From Lachnospiraceae bacterium UBA7093 (GTDB lineage Bacteria; Bacillota; Clostridia; Lachnospirales; Lachnospiraceae): DNA of 64,000 nucleotides. Both the position numbers and the translations under genes were made by a program. The stretch spans positions 43,800-107,799 of the forward strand of contig DKYT01000006.1 of assembly GCA_002492465.1 (NCBI GenBank), read 5' to 3'. Shown here one piece after another: positions 23,785-32,516 of this stretch (within the stretch, counting starts at the first letter, position 1; every line of letters starts with the position of its first letter). Below the pieces are notes generated by a model, which saw only the letters and a list, made by a program, of their open reading frames with translations, was not told the DNA's origin and did not search any database.

Positions 23785-25689
23785 TTACCTAACCTTGTTT
23801 TTGCGCTCCATCTTATTTTGATACATCATCTGATCCGCCTTCTTCAATAACACCCTGTAATCAGGCTCTCCATCTGTCATACAATATCCAAGAGAAAACC
23901 GAAGGGGAACCTTGATTTTCCTGTTCAGCGCCACATAACTGTTAGACTGCATATCCTCCAACGACCTTGCAACCTGCATGAGATCGCCCTTACTGTCATA
24001 ACCATACAGGAACAAAACAAATTCATCTCCGCCCTGTCTTGCCGCCACGCTGCTTCCTGCTCCCGCATCGGCTATCGCCTGCCCAATTTTCCTCAGATAA
24101 ATATCTCCTTTCTCATGCCCGTAGGTATCGTTGATTTCCTTAAGTCCGTCGGCATCTATCATAAAAATCATACTATGCCCAAGCTTTTCCGGTTCATCAA
24201 ACAGCTGCTCCAGCTTTACATCCAATCCCCGTCTGTTGTACAAACCTGTCAGAGCGTCTATATCTCTTTCCTTTTCGATTTCCATTCGTTTGGTGATCTC
24301 AACCGTTACGTCCACTGCAACGCCAAATACTTCATTCCCATCTCTGATTTCTTCCAAACGTATGAACCGCTCCCCCTGTTGATAAACTCCCTGTTCCTCC
24401 GCCAGGGGATGTTCTTTTATTTTATCAAGAAATTTGATAAACGCGCCCGGATCCGATGCAAGCTGTTCCATTTGACCTTTGTCCACAGATAAGATCTTTG
24501 GGATTTCCTCTGTGTAACGCACTTTCCTTATATGCCCGCCATATTCGTATGTCCCTATGCGGATATTGGTCTTGCTGAGGGCATAAGACATTTTCTTATT
24601 GTTGTCCAGCAGGCTTTTTACCATAGAATTCATGTAATTACTTAATTCTATAAATTCAACGCTGCTTCTTACATCTACCCTTTCTTCCATGTTGCCGTCC
24701 GCAATGGCTTCCAGCTTTTTATTTATTTCTCCGATTTTCATTACCACATCCCGATCCATATAGCGGACTACAGCCCTTACAAGGAACAACGCTACGATCG
24801 TCAGGCTTATGAAAATCCAAAACATGGTAGTTGGCACCTGCTGATAAAGACTGCTTACCGCAACTGCTCTTCCAATATAATTAGCGCCTGTCTTTTTAAA
24901 GACACAGAAAAAAGATTCTCCGTTGATTTGCGTATGAAACCTGCTGATACTGTTTTGCATATTATTCAGGCGTATTCCGATATCAGATGCATCAGCGCCC
25001 ACAATTTCCAAATCTGTGGCGCCTATAATCTTTCCGCTTTCCGCGTCTATGGCATAATAGCTGGCCTCCGCGTTGACGCGAAACAGGGAGAAGATATAGG
25101 ACAGTTCGTTTTTCTCCGTAACCTTCATCACATTGTCAGGCTCCATCCCCACCTGTACAATAAATTCTCCGTTTTTACTCCATACAGCAGAATACTGCAT
25201 GGGCTTCGCCTCCGCTGTATTTGGAGTGATATCCTGCACAAGCGCTAAGCTTTTATCCTCCAGCATCGGCTTGAAAAACATCATTTGCTCACCCGAATCA
25301 AAGGTATAGTCAAAATATTGAGGATGGGTTCCCGTAAAAATACGTCCTGTCTTGTCAAACACGTGGATTTCATCGATCTCCACCGATTCTGCTATTTCTT
25401 TCAGTTCCTCCACGCTTCGTAACACCGCAGGATCACCTTCAATGACGCGTGCCACAATTTCCGCATTATGCAGGCAGGTCTGCCTGTATTCCTCCTGAAT
25501 TTCCGCAAGCTCCTGCTGGTTTTCTTCCAGCATCGATTCAATCTGCGCTATGGTTCTCACCGCAGTTTCATACGCCTGCCTCTGCTCCGTTATAATTTGT
25601 ACATAAAGCAGCATCGTAAGTATGAATATAACCAAAACGCAGATGATCTTATACAGATATCTACTGATAAGTGTTTTAAGTGTCTGCAT
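23785..25689 (-). CDS. Membrane diguanylate cyclase (sensor, HAMP, PAS-like, GGDEF)
   Basis: The 634-residue protein has a membrane helix at about residues 12-28 and a periplasmic Cache-like sensor of about 250 residues (EIHVFDKTGRIFTGTHP). A second helix at about 290-310, a HAMP region, a PAS-like segment (YEYGGHIRKVRYTEEIPKIL) and the GGDEF domain follow, with the active-site motif intact at 553-557 after RQ. The RxxD product-inhibition site five residues upstream is absent (GAGS instead), so feedback inhibition by c-di-GMP is unlikely. It makes c-di-GMP in response to an external ligand. It converges with the AraC gene, 20 nt apart. Confidence 0.92.
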   Translation of the reverse strand: MQTLKTLISRYLYKIICVLVIFILTMLLYVQIITEQRQAYETAVRTIAQIESMLEENQQELAEIQEEYRQTCLHNAEIVARVIEGDPAVLRSVEELKEIAESVEIDEIHVFDKTGRIFTGTHPQYFDYTFDSGEQMMFFKPMLEDKSLALVQDITPNTAEAKPMQYSAVWSKNGEFIVQVGMEPDNVMKVTEKNELSYIFSLFRVNAEASYYAIDAESGKIIGATDLEIVGADASDIGIRLNNMQNSISRFHTQINGESFFCVFKKTGANYIGRAVAVSSLYQQVPTTMFWIFISLTIVALFLVRAVVRYMDRDVVMKIGEINKKLEAIADGNMEERVDVRSSVEFIELSNYMNSMVKSLLDNNKKMSYALSKTNIRIGTYEYGGHIRKVRYTEEIPKILSVDKGQMEQLASDPGAFIKFLDKIKEHPLAEEQGVYQQGERFIRLEEIRDGNEVFGVAVDVTVEITKRMEIEKERDIDALTGLYNRRGLDVKLEQLFDEPEKLGHSMIFMIDADGLKEINDTYGHEKGDIYLRKIGQAIADAGAGSSVAARQGGDEFVLFLYGYDSKGDLMQVARSLEDMQSNSYVALNRKIKVPLRFSLGYCMTDGEPDYRVLLKKADQMMYQNKMERKNKVR

Positions 25690-25934
25690 AATTTATCTCT
25701 TTACCGCATTTTTAATGATATACTAATTATTCTCAGGCAATACCATCGTTTCTAATATTACTTCAATAGTATACAATAGCCAATTATGAAAAAACTTCTT
25801 TATCCTGAATCGACCCGAAACTGCATTCAATCTACCGTAAGAATTTCGGATATCATGCAATGCCCTTTTCCTTTATGTTCTATGTTTTCAATTTTCATTG
25901 CCTATCATACCTTTCTCACATAAAAAATTCAATA
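25690..25934. other. Intergenic stretch without a recognisable gene
   Basis: Between the diguanylate cyclase start and the phased repeats the sequence is AT-rich, with stops in all frames that were checked by eye. It should hold the cyclase promoter on the minus strand, but no convincing pair of boxes was found. Confidence 0.4.
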
Positions 25935-25989
25935 TTTTTGGGATAACTTCGACATTTTTGGGATAAATTTGTGATAAATTGGGATAAAC
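25935..25989 (+). promoter_or_regulatory. Three direct repeats with exact 20-bp period
   Basis: TTGGGATAA occurs at 25939, 25959 and 25979, each followed by A/C-rich TT-type sequence; a degenerate TTGTGATAA sits at 25969. Equal helical phasing upstream of an extended -10 promoter suggests an activator binding as several protomers on one DNA face. Confidence 0.6.
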
Positions 25990-26023
25990 TTTGAGTATAA
26001 ATGTCGTCAAATTCTTTTGATTA

Positions 26024-26032
26024 TGCTATAAT
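26024..26032 (+). promoter_or_regulatory. Extended -10 promoter for the DUF1062 transcript
   Basis: TGCTATAAT (26024-26032) is an extended -10. The -35 position (around 26004-26009) reads TCGTCA, a poor match, which suggests dependence on the upstream phased repeats for activation. Confidence 0.5.
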
Positions 26033-26058
26033 TCCCTATATCATTTTGGAAAGGAGAA

Positions 26059-26124
26059 ATGCCTTATGACCACACCCGTTTCATTTGCATAGCGTGGCTA
26101 TTGCAAATAAAACTGAAGATGTAA
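26059..26124 (+). other. Short leader reading frames and hairpin ahead of DUF1062
   Basis: AAAGGAG at about 26050-26056 precedes two overlapping short frames: MTTPVSFA (26066-26092) and a 21-codon frame from 26059 to 26124. ATTTGCATAGC (26083-26093) can pair with GCTATTGCAAAT just after it. Either frame could be a leader peptide. Neither can be proved from sequence. Confidence 0.25.
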
Positions 26125-26163
26125 TAGCTTACGCATTGCAATGGAAATCAACAGGAGATGCAA

Positions 26164-26745
26164 ATGAGCTATTCAAAGAAAATAGAATATGAGATTGTTC
26201 CTAAAGAGACTTTTTCTGTGATCCGCAATTGCCCCGGCTGCAGCAGAAAAACACACTTTCAAAATACCAAAAAGTTTCGCGTCAACGCCAACGGCAGCAG
26301 ACTGGACGTATGGCTGATCTATCAGTGTGAAAACTGCAAGCACACCTTTAACCTTACCGTTTATGAACGGCAGAAAGCGGCGTCCATTCCCCAAAAGGAA
26401 TATGAACGCTTTTTAAGCAACAATGAACAGCTTGCCGATGCATACGGCAAAAATTTACAGTTTTTCAAGAAGAATAAAGCGGAAGTGGATTTGCAGAATG
26501 TAGAATATGTTTTTCAAAAACTGGCGGAAAACATAACCGACTGCCGTCATGATCCTCAGACCTATATCATCATCCATAACCCCTGGGGACTGAAGCTTCG
26601 CCCTGAAAAACAGATAGCGGAAATTCTTACACTGTCCAGAAGTAAAGTCAAAAAAATGCTGGAACAGGGAGAGTTGAAAATGGACGCCGTGTCCTCTCAA
26701 CTGATCTCCTTCTATGTTCCGAACCACTTTACAGGACAATCTTAA
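26164..26745 (+). CDS. DUF1062 domain protein (zinc-ribbon type)
   Basis: The 193-residue protein starts with YEIVPKETFSVIRNCPGCSRKTHF and continues to YQCENCKHTFNL. The two cysteine pairs (CPGC, CENC) would make a zinc ribbon in the first 65 residues. A helical middle and the end motif LTLSRSKVKKMLEQGEL, which resembles a helix-turn-helix, follow. This is the DUF1062 pattern; its function is unknown. The ATG at 26164 is chosen because AGGAG lies 6 nt ahead; the ATG at 26158 would be directly against the site. It has a long leader with phased repeats and a short frame. A hairpin terminator follows. Confidence 0.7.
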   Translation: MSYSKKIEYEIVPKETFSVIRNCPGCSRKTHFQNTKKFRVNANGSRLDVWLIYQCENCKHTFNLTVYERQKAASIPQKEYERFLSNNEQLADAYGKNLQFFKKNKAEVDLQNVEYVFQKLAENITDCRHDPQTYIIIHNPWGLKLRPEKQIAEILTLSRSKVKKMLEQGELKMDAVSSQLISFYVPNHFTGQS

Positions 26746-26750
26746 CGAAC

Positions 26751-26778
26751 AGTCCAGCCCCGTCCCAGGAGCTGGACT
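26751..26778 (+). terminator. Terminator hairpin after DUF1062
   Basis: AGTCCAGC (26751-26758) pairs with GCTGGACT (26771-26778), followed by TTCGTCTTACTTTTT. It lies 6 nt after the stop codon. Confidence 0.65.
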
Positions 26779-26797
26779 TTCGTCTTACTTTTTACTT

Positions 26798-27973
26798 TTA
26801 CAATGCCATTTCCAGTATTTTCCCGCTCATCTCCAAATCCACATTATGTCGTTCGGACATTGCCGTCATTCCATGTTCTTTAAGCTTCTCCAATATTTCC
26901 GGTATATTTTCTCTGCTGATTCCATAGGCAGATAGATGGGTGTTCATTCCCATACTTTCAAAAAAGTCTCTGGTTTTGCGAATTGCCAGATCAATCTTTT
27001 CATCATCTGTCCCGTCGCAGATTTGCCATACCCGCTGTGCAAACTGTAACAGTTTTTCTCTTTTCTGCACCCTGCATACCTCCATCACCGCCGGCCAAAG
27101 AATCCCCGTAGTTGTACCGTGATCTATGCCATAAAGTACTGTCAATTCCAATCCAATCATATGAGTAGTTCCGTCCATAGGCACTCCGGAATTCACGAAT
27201 CCATTCAGCGCAACGGTTGCTCCCCATACCAGATTTGCTCTTGCCTCATAATTCGCCGGATCTGAGACTGTCGCATTTCCGATTTCAATCAACGTTTGCA
27301 GCACTCCTTCCGCCATACGATCCTGTATTCTCGCTCCTACCGGATAGGTGAGGTAGTTCTCAGTAATATGTACAAAAGTATCTACAACCCCATTTGCCAC
27401 CTGGCGCTTTGGCAGCGTGGCGGTAATGGTCGGATCCAAAATCGAAAACTGGGAATATATTTTTTCACTGTATACCAAGGGTTTTCCGCCCTTATAACTA
27501 ATACATGCTCCATTGTTCATTTCAGAACCGGATGCCGGAAGGGTTAGAACCACGCCATAGGGAAGTACACTGCCGATCCTGCCCAGGGTTTCCTCCGAGA
27601 GAGATCCTATTCCCAATTGTAACAGTTCTCCCGGGTCACCGCTGTAATCAGATCCTATGGCAATAAATTTCGTGCCGTCGATCACAGAACCTCCTCCCAC
27701 TGCAAGGAGATAATCAATTTTTTCCCTTCTTACCATGTCCATCCCTTTTAGCAATGTTTCATATTGCGGGTTTGGCTCGATACCGCCAAATTCAAATACC
27801 GTCCTGTCTCCCAGCGCAGCCTTGACGCGGTCGAGAAGCCCCGTACGTCTGGCGCTTCCTCCGCCATAGGTAATCAGCACTCTGGCATCCTCAGGAACAT
27901 ATTGGTTCACAGCATCCAATCTATCCTTTCCAAAAATAATTCTCACCGGATTATAATAATCAAAGTTTAACAT
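26798..27973 (-). CDS. Iron-type alcohol dehydrogenase, YqhD-like aldehyde reductase
   Basis: The 391-residue protein belongs to the metal-dependent group III alcohol dehydrogenases. Ligands D198, H202, H271 and H285 line up almost exactly with those of E. coli YqhD, and YGGGS at 36-40 and GGGSVIDG at 93-100 bind the nucleotide (NADPH in YqhD). It probably reduces aldehydes to alcohols, either disposing of electrons or detoxifying an aldehyde from sugar breakdown. It starts 21 nt after the GH3 stop and is the last gene of the ROK-controlled sugar operon, so it is likely made with it. Confidence 0.92.
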   Translation of the reverse strand: MLNFDYYNPVRIIFGKDRLDAVNQYVPEDARVLITYGGGSARRTGLLDRVKAALGDRTVFEFGGIEPNPQYETLLKGMDMVRREKIDYLLAVGGGSVIDGTKFIAIGSDYSGDPGELLQLGIGSLSEETLGRIGSVLPYGVVLTLPASGSEMNNGACISYKGGKPLVYSEKIYSQFSILDPTITATLPKRQVANGVVDTFVHITENYLTYPVGARIQDRMAEGVLQTLIEIGNATVSDPANYEARANLVWGATVALNGFVNSGVPMDGTTHMIGLELTVLYGIDHGTTTGILWPAVMEVCRVQKREKLLQFAQRVWQICDGTDDEKIDLAIRKTRDFFESMGMNTHLSAYGISRENIPEILEKLKEHGMTAMSERHNVDLEMSGKILEMAL

Positions 27974-27994
27974 TGTTTTCCTTCCTTTCCATTG

Positions 27995-30409
27995 TCATGT
28001 AAGGGGAATTGCCTCTCCGATCGCATAGAAGCCTCTGGTTCTTCCCTCAATATAAGCATCGTTCAGAATTTTAAAGCCGCGCCTTAAAAGAATTTTCCCC
28101 GAAGACACTCCAACAAGCGCATTCATTTCGCCTTTTTCCACTTTCCATTTCATATCTTCATCCAAAAAAGCCAATTGACTCATTTTTACAGTGAATTGAA
28201 TTCTCTTTTCTTCCTGCGCCTCCAGTCCTGTTTTGGCAAAACCTGCAAGCATCATGTAAGGACGTATCACAGATGCCTGTACATCCTCAATATATAGCTG
28301 CGGTACAACCTCCCCATAACGGTTTCCCGTATTTTTAATATCCACCGTCAACACCAGCTCACCCTCAGCCTCTATTTCATCCGCTGACACAGTAAGATTG
28401 GAAAAAGAAAAATCGGTGTAAGACAACCCATGTCCAAAATCATAGACAGGACGGTTATCTGTATTGATATATCCGTATAAGGATGCGTAGGTTCCTTCCT
28501 TTCCGGCATTGTGATATCCCGTTCCTCTCGGCTGACCATAGTAAGTCGGCAGCACATCGCCGCTTCTTGCCGCCGTTACAGGCAGCCGTCCTCCAGGCTC
28601 GCTCTCTCCAAAAAGAACCTTTGCCAGCTCCTCAAATCCGTACTCTCCTAACTGCCACACCTCTAAAATAGCGTCAAAGTGAGAAGTGACAAACCCATTC
28701 ATCAACGGTCTTCCGTCCATATGTATTACAATGGTTTTCTTATTCAATCGGTAAATATCTCTGGCGAATTTTTCCTGCATTCCCGGCAGATCTATGTTGC
28801 TGTTGTCGATTCCCTCTCCGTTTGTGGCAACCGCTCCCCAGCCGCTTTGACCTCCTAAGGTAAGGATCACAGCCTCCGCCTGTGCCGCACAATTCAGCGC
28901 CTCTTCATACCCGGCAAGACAGTTTCCGGTATAAGAAATGCCCTGGGCAAAAGACACCTGACAATCCGGCGCCAAATCTCTTATCGCCTCAAACAGCGTT
29001 TTGGCTTTTGGATATACCTTTCTGATCATCTCCTCCACATAAATCGGCGTTTCGCGCAGTTCACCGGGAAAGCGCTGATAAACGGAAGCCATTTTTTGTC
29101 CGGTATTTTGCCTCGGTTCTGTATTATTGTTAAGGTCGTCCTCTATCAGATCCAGCATTCCCGCATATGAATATGCTCCAAATAACGACCGGATACGATC
29201 TCCATGGGGTCCTACAACTGCAATTTTTTTATGAGATTTGTCAAGAGGAAGTAAAGCCCTCTCATTTTTCAATAAGGTAATGGCTCCCCGCGCCATCTCC
29301 CGGCATACCGTTTCACTTTTGGCATTTTCAAAAACTGCCGTTTTCACTTCCTGTTCCTGATAAGGTTTTTCAAATAAGCCCATACGAAATTTCAATTCCA
29401 AAAGCCTGAATGCAGAACGATCGATCAAACCTCCATCCAGGCGTCCATCTGCAACAGCTTTTTCCAAATCATGGGAATAACCCAGTGGCGCCGGATATTC
29501 CACATCAATTCCCGCCTCCAGCGACATAATGCCTGCTTCCGTATAATCCGATGCAATTCGGTAGGGTTCAACCAAACGGTTGATTGCAAAATAATCAGAT
29601 ACCACCAGTCCCTGAAAGCCTAATTCGCCACGAAGCAGATCTGTCAGCATTTTCTTTGAGGAAACAACCGGTTCCCGGTTGATGCTTCCATACGAGTTCA
29701 TAACGCTTATCAGACCAGCTTCCGTAATTGCCGCCTGAAATGGCTTACAGTGCACTTCCCTGAGCTCTCTTTCCGTAACATTATTCTGTGCCTGGTTTAA
29801 ACCACATTCTGAGATGCCGTGTCCCACAAAATGCTTTCCCGTTGCCGCCACCATACACTCACCGTCGCCCCTTTGTATTCCTTTTACAAAAGCCGCGCTC
29901 ATAGCTGACGCAAGGGTTTCATCCTCTCCGTAGGTCTCCATAAGGCGTCCCCACCGAGGATCCCGGCAAATGTCAAAAACCGGCGACAGGGCATGTCTGA
30001 AACCAATCTCTTGCAATTCTTTGCCAATGTATTTTGCCATTTCCTCCATTAACCCGGGATTCCAACCGGATGCCTGAGCAATTGCCGATGGAAATGCAGT
30101 CGCCTGGGGAAATAATCCCCCTGCAACCGCTTCCATATGAATCAGCGCCGGAATATGAAAACGAGATTTCTCCATTACCTGCTTTTGGATTTTACAGATC
30201 AGTTTCCTCATGCTTTCAGCGCTTTCAATCACGACAGATACTCCAATGGTTCCCAGCCCGGCGGATATCAGCCCTTCTGGATCCGCCGTGTTTTTTCCCT
30301 TAAAAAACGCACAGCCTAATTGATCTATTTTTTCTTCCATGGACATCCTGCTGAGAAGGTCTTCCGCCCGCTCCCGGGGTGATAACGATTTATCTTTATA
30401 TTTCTCCAT
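27995..30409 (-). CDS. GH3 beta-glycosidase (beta-xylosidase/beta-glucosidase type)
   Basis: The 804-residue enzyme has standard GH3 order: barrel (about residues 20-370), sandwich (about 400-630) and a C-terminal fibronectin-like domain (from about 690). Visible motifs are DPRWGR near 150, GKHFVGHG at 191-198 and nucleophile D272 in VVSDYF. HMEAV replaces the common HDEAL. No signal peptide is present, so it acts on sugars taken up by the adjacent importer. The ATG at 30409 is chosen; the frame runs 13 codons further upstream into the gap. The xylose-type operators nearby make a beta-xyloside substrate plausible, but beta-glucosides are possible. Confidence 0.92.
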   Translation of the reverse strand: MEKYKDKSLSPRERAEDLLSRMSMEEKIDQLGCAFFKGKNTADPEGLISAGLGTIGVSVVIESAESMRKLICKIQKQVMEKSRFHIPALIHMEAVAGGLFPQATAFPSAIAQASGWNPGLMEEMAKYIGKELQEIGFRHALSPVFDICRDPRWGRLMETYGEDETLASAMSAAFVKGIQRGDGECMVAATGKHFVGHGISECGLNQAQNNVTERELREVHCKPFQAAITEAGLISVMNSYGSINREPVVSSKKMLTDLLRGELGFQGLVVSDYFAINRLVEPYRIASDYTEAGIMSLEAGIDVEYPAPLGYSHDLEKAVADGRLDGGLIDRSAFRLLELKFRMGLFEKPYQEQEVKTAVFENAKSETVCREMARGAITLLKNERALLPLDKSHKKIAVVGPHGDRIRSLFGAYSYAGMLDLIEDDLNNNTEPRQNTGQKMASVYQRFPGELRETPIYVEEMIRKVYPKAKTLFEAIRDLAPDCQVSFAQGISYTGNCLAGYEEALNCAAQAEAVILTLGGQSGWGAVATNGEGIDNSNIDLPGMQEKFARDIYRLNKKTIVIHMDGRPLMNGFVTSHFDAILEVWQLGEYGFEELAKVLFGESEPGGRLPVTAARSGDVLPTYYGQPRGTGYHNAGKEGTYASLYGYINTDNRPVYDFGHGLSYTDFSFSNLTVSADEIEAEGELVLTVDIKNTGNRYGEVVPQLYIEDVQASVIRPYMMLAGFAKTGLEAQEEKRIQFTVKMSQLAFLDEDMKWKVEKGEMNALVGVSSGKILLRRGFKILNDAYIEGRTRGFYAIGEAIPLT

Positions 30410-30453
30410 GATCTTTTTCCTTTCCGTATGTTCACAGTGTCCATGCACAGCCT

Positions 30454-31500
30454 CTATTGTCCCATGAATTCGCTGACATTATCTTTTGTAACTGTCTTAA
30501 ATGGCACATTGATATCCTCAATTTCAGACGCGTCCACGCCGTCCCTGATTTGTCCGCACACATTAATGAATGCCTCCGCCTGTCCATGAGCATCCTGAAA
30601 AACTGTCATCGTCATTTTCCCCTGGGAAATAGATTCCAAAGCTCCATCGCTTCCGTCAAATCCCAGCCAGATTGCCTGACTTGCGTCCAGTCCTGCCGAT
30701 TCATATGCCGTGATACCGCCTAAAATAACGGAATCGTTAAATCCTGCTACCACCTGCAGCTCACCATATGCCTGCACCCAATCCTCCAAAGCAAGGACGC
30801 CATCGTCAATATTCCCGTCTACATTCAGGCTCGCCACGATCGTATAGGAAACTCCATTTGCTGCCAGCGCATCCTCAAACCCTTTTTTGCGGTCCGCTGA
30901 CTGTTGGTCGCCGGATGGTCCTGCAATATACCATATTTGATTATCCGCTTCCTTATCCAAGATAGAGCTTAAATATTCTCCCTGAAGATAGCCTCCCTCA
31001 TAATTTTCTGACCCAATATAAATATAACCGGGATAGTCTTCACCGCCTGCAATCGAAGTGAGGGTTGAGACAAGGGGAATATTCTTATCTTTGCACATAT
31101 CCAGCACCGGCACCGTGGCGTCTCTGTCGCACCAAATACCTGCTACCACCTTTGCATCCTGTGTAATCCAGTTTTCCGCATTCTGAATCTGAGTCATAGG
31201 GTCAACGTCGCTCTGGGTGACAAGTGGTCTCATTCCCGCTTCTTCCGCTAATTTTTTCACGTAATTGCCAAATTTCAAACAGTATTCGCTTTTATCTGTA
31301 GACATATCAAAACCGATTACAAATTCTCCCTGCTCCTGGGGCGCCTGCTCCGAAGACGCGTCTTCTGTCTGCTCCTGGACGCTTACTTCCGCTTTTTCAC
31401 CCGCGTCGTCCGCCCCATTTTCTGAATCTGTATTGCCAGCGCAGCCTGCCAGCAACGTAATCCCTACTGCCATAATGAACGATAACACTCTCTTTTTCAT
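30454..31500 (-). CDS. Sugar-binding lipoprotein of an RbsABC-type importer
   Basis: The 348-residue protein has a lipoprotein signal (MKKRVLSFIMAVGITLLAGCAGN, C20). An acidic Glu/Gln-rich linker and the periplasmic-binding-protein family 4 fold follow: FVIGFDMSTDKSEYCLKFG, then VDPMTQIQNAENWI and AGFNDSVILGGITAYESAG. It captures a monosaccharide or small glycoside outside the cell. It lies 35 nt after the permease gene and 44 nt before the GH3 gene. The gene order ATPase, permease, binding protein differs only slightly from classical rbs operons. Confidence 0.92.
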   Translation of the reverse strand: MKKRVLSFIMAVGITLLAGCAGNTDSENGADDAGEKAEVSVQEQTEDASSEQAPQEQGEFVIGFDMSTDKSEYCLKFGNYVKKLAEEAGMRPLVTQSDVDPMTQIQNAENWITQDAKVVAGIWCDRDATVPVLDMCKDKNIPLVSTLTSIAGGEDYPGYIYIGSENYEGGYLQGEYLSSILDKEADNQIWYIAGPSGDQQSADRKKGFEDALAANGVSYTIVASLNVDGNIDDGVLALEDWVQAYGELQVVAGFNDSVILGGITAYESAGLDASQAIWLGFDGSDGALESISQGKMTMTVFQDAHGQAEAFINVCGQIRDGVDASEIEDINVPFKTVTKDNVSEFMGQ

Positions 31501-31535
31501 TCTTTTTTCTCCTTTTCCTATGGTATTATAATTTT

Positions 31536-32516
31536 TTATGCCTTCCCATGTCCTTTTTTCGTGTTTAGATCAAGCACCACTGCCAAGGCAATCAGCACGC
31601 CTTTAATAATCGTCTGCCAGCTGGAATCCACTCCCGCCAGCACTAATACATTATTGATAATCCCGATAATAAGAGACCCCACAACGATTGCTTTTACTCC
31701 CCCTACGCCGCCGGTAAACGCCGTTCCGCCGACAATCGTTGCTGTAATAGCATCAAACTCATAGCCTGGTCCCACTGTGGGCTGCGCCGCAAGCATACGG
31801 GATGCTGTGACCATAGCGGCAATTCCTGTAAGCGCCCCCGCCATTACAAACGTAACGATAATCTGAAGACTCACATTAATACCGGCAGCCGCTGTCGCTT
31901 TGGTATTGCCTCCTGTGGCATACATCTGCAAACCAAACCTGGTCTTTTTCATAATAATGTGGACAATAACCAAAACAACCACAAACAAAATCACCATAAC
32001 GGGAACTCCCAAAACAGTACCCTGGCCCAGCCATTTCAATTTCTGAAGTCCGGTAATCGTCTGTCCGTTGGTATAAAGACTTGCCGCGCCCTCCGCCACA
32101 TTCATCATTGCTAAAGTTGCAATAAAGGGCGGCAGTTTAAATTTGGTAACCAGTACGCCACTGATCAGATTAATTGCCATTCCGGTAGCAATCGCCGCAA
32201 GAAAAGCTAAAAATACGGAACCTGTAGTCAGCATAATCCTTGCGCCCACACAGGAAGCAAGCGCCAGCGTCGTTCCGGCTGCCAGATCTATAGAGCCGCT
32301 CACGATCAATATTGTTTCCGCACATGCCACGATGCCGAAGGGAACGATCTGCTTCACAACATTGGTCAGATTCGATACTTTTAAAAACTTAGGTTCCAAT
32401 ATTGCCGCGCATATAAACGTCAGAACCAAAACCAAAAAAATACCGTATTGGCGGATGAGACTACTCGCTGATTCCTTTCTTAAATGATTTTGTACTTTTT
32501 CAAATTTGCCGCTCAT
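31536..32516 (-). CDS. Sugar ABC transporter permease, RbsC/XylH type (CUT2)
   Basis: The 326-residue membrane protein has eight to ten predicted helices. The family stretch ATGGNTKATAAAGINV (about residues 210-225) and GTAFTGGVGGVKAIVVGSLIIGIINNVLVLAG near the end identify the BPD_transp_2 family. It forms the channel of a CUT2 importer with the fused ATPase encoded upstream, with a 4-nt overlap. Substrates of this family are mostly pentoses or galactose. The exact sugar is not readable. Confidence 0.93.
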   Translation of the reverse strand: MSGKFEKVQNHLRKESASSLIRQYGIFLVLVLTFICAAILEPKFLKVSNLTNVVKQIVPFGIVACAETILIVSGSIDLAAGTTLALASCVGARIMLTTGSVFLAFLAAIATGMAINLISGVLVTKFKLPPFIATLAMMNVAEGAASLYTNGQTITGLQKLKWLGQGTVLGVPVMVILFVVVLVIVHIIMKKTRFGLQMYATGGNTKATAAAGINVSLQIIVTFVMAGALTGIAAMVTASRMLAAQPTVGPGYEFDAITATIVGGTAFTGGVGGVKAIVVGSLIIGIINNVLVLAGVDSSWQTIIKGVLIALAVVLDLNTKKGHGKA

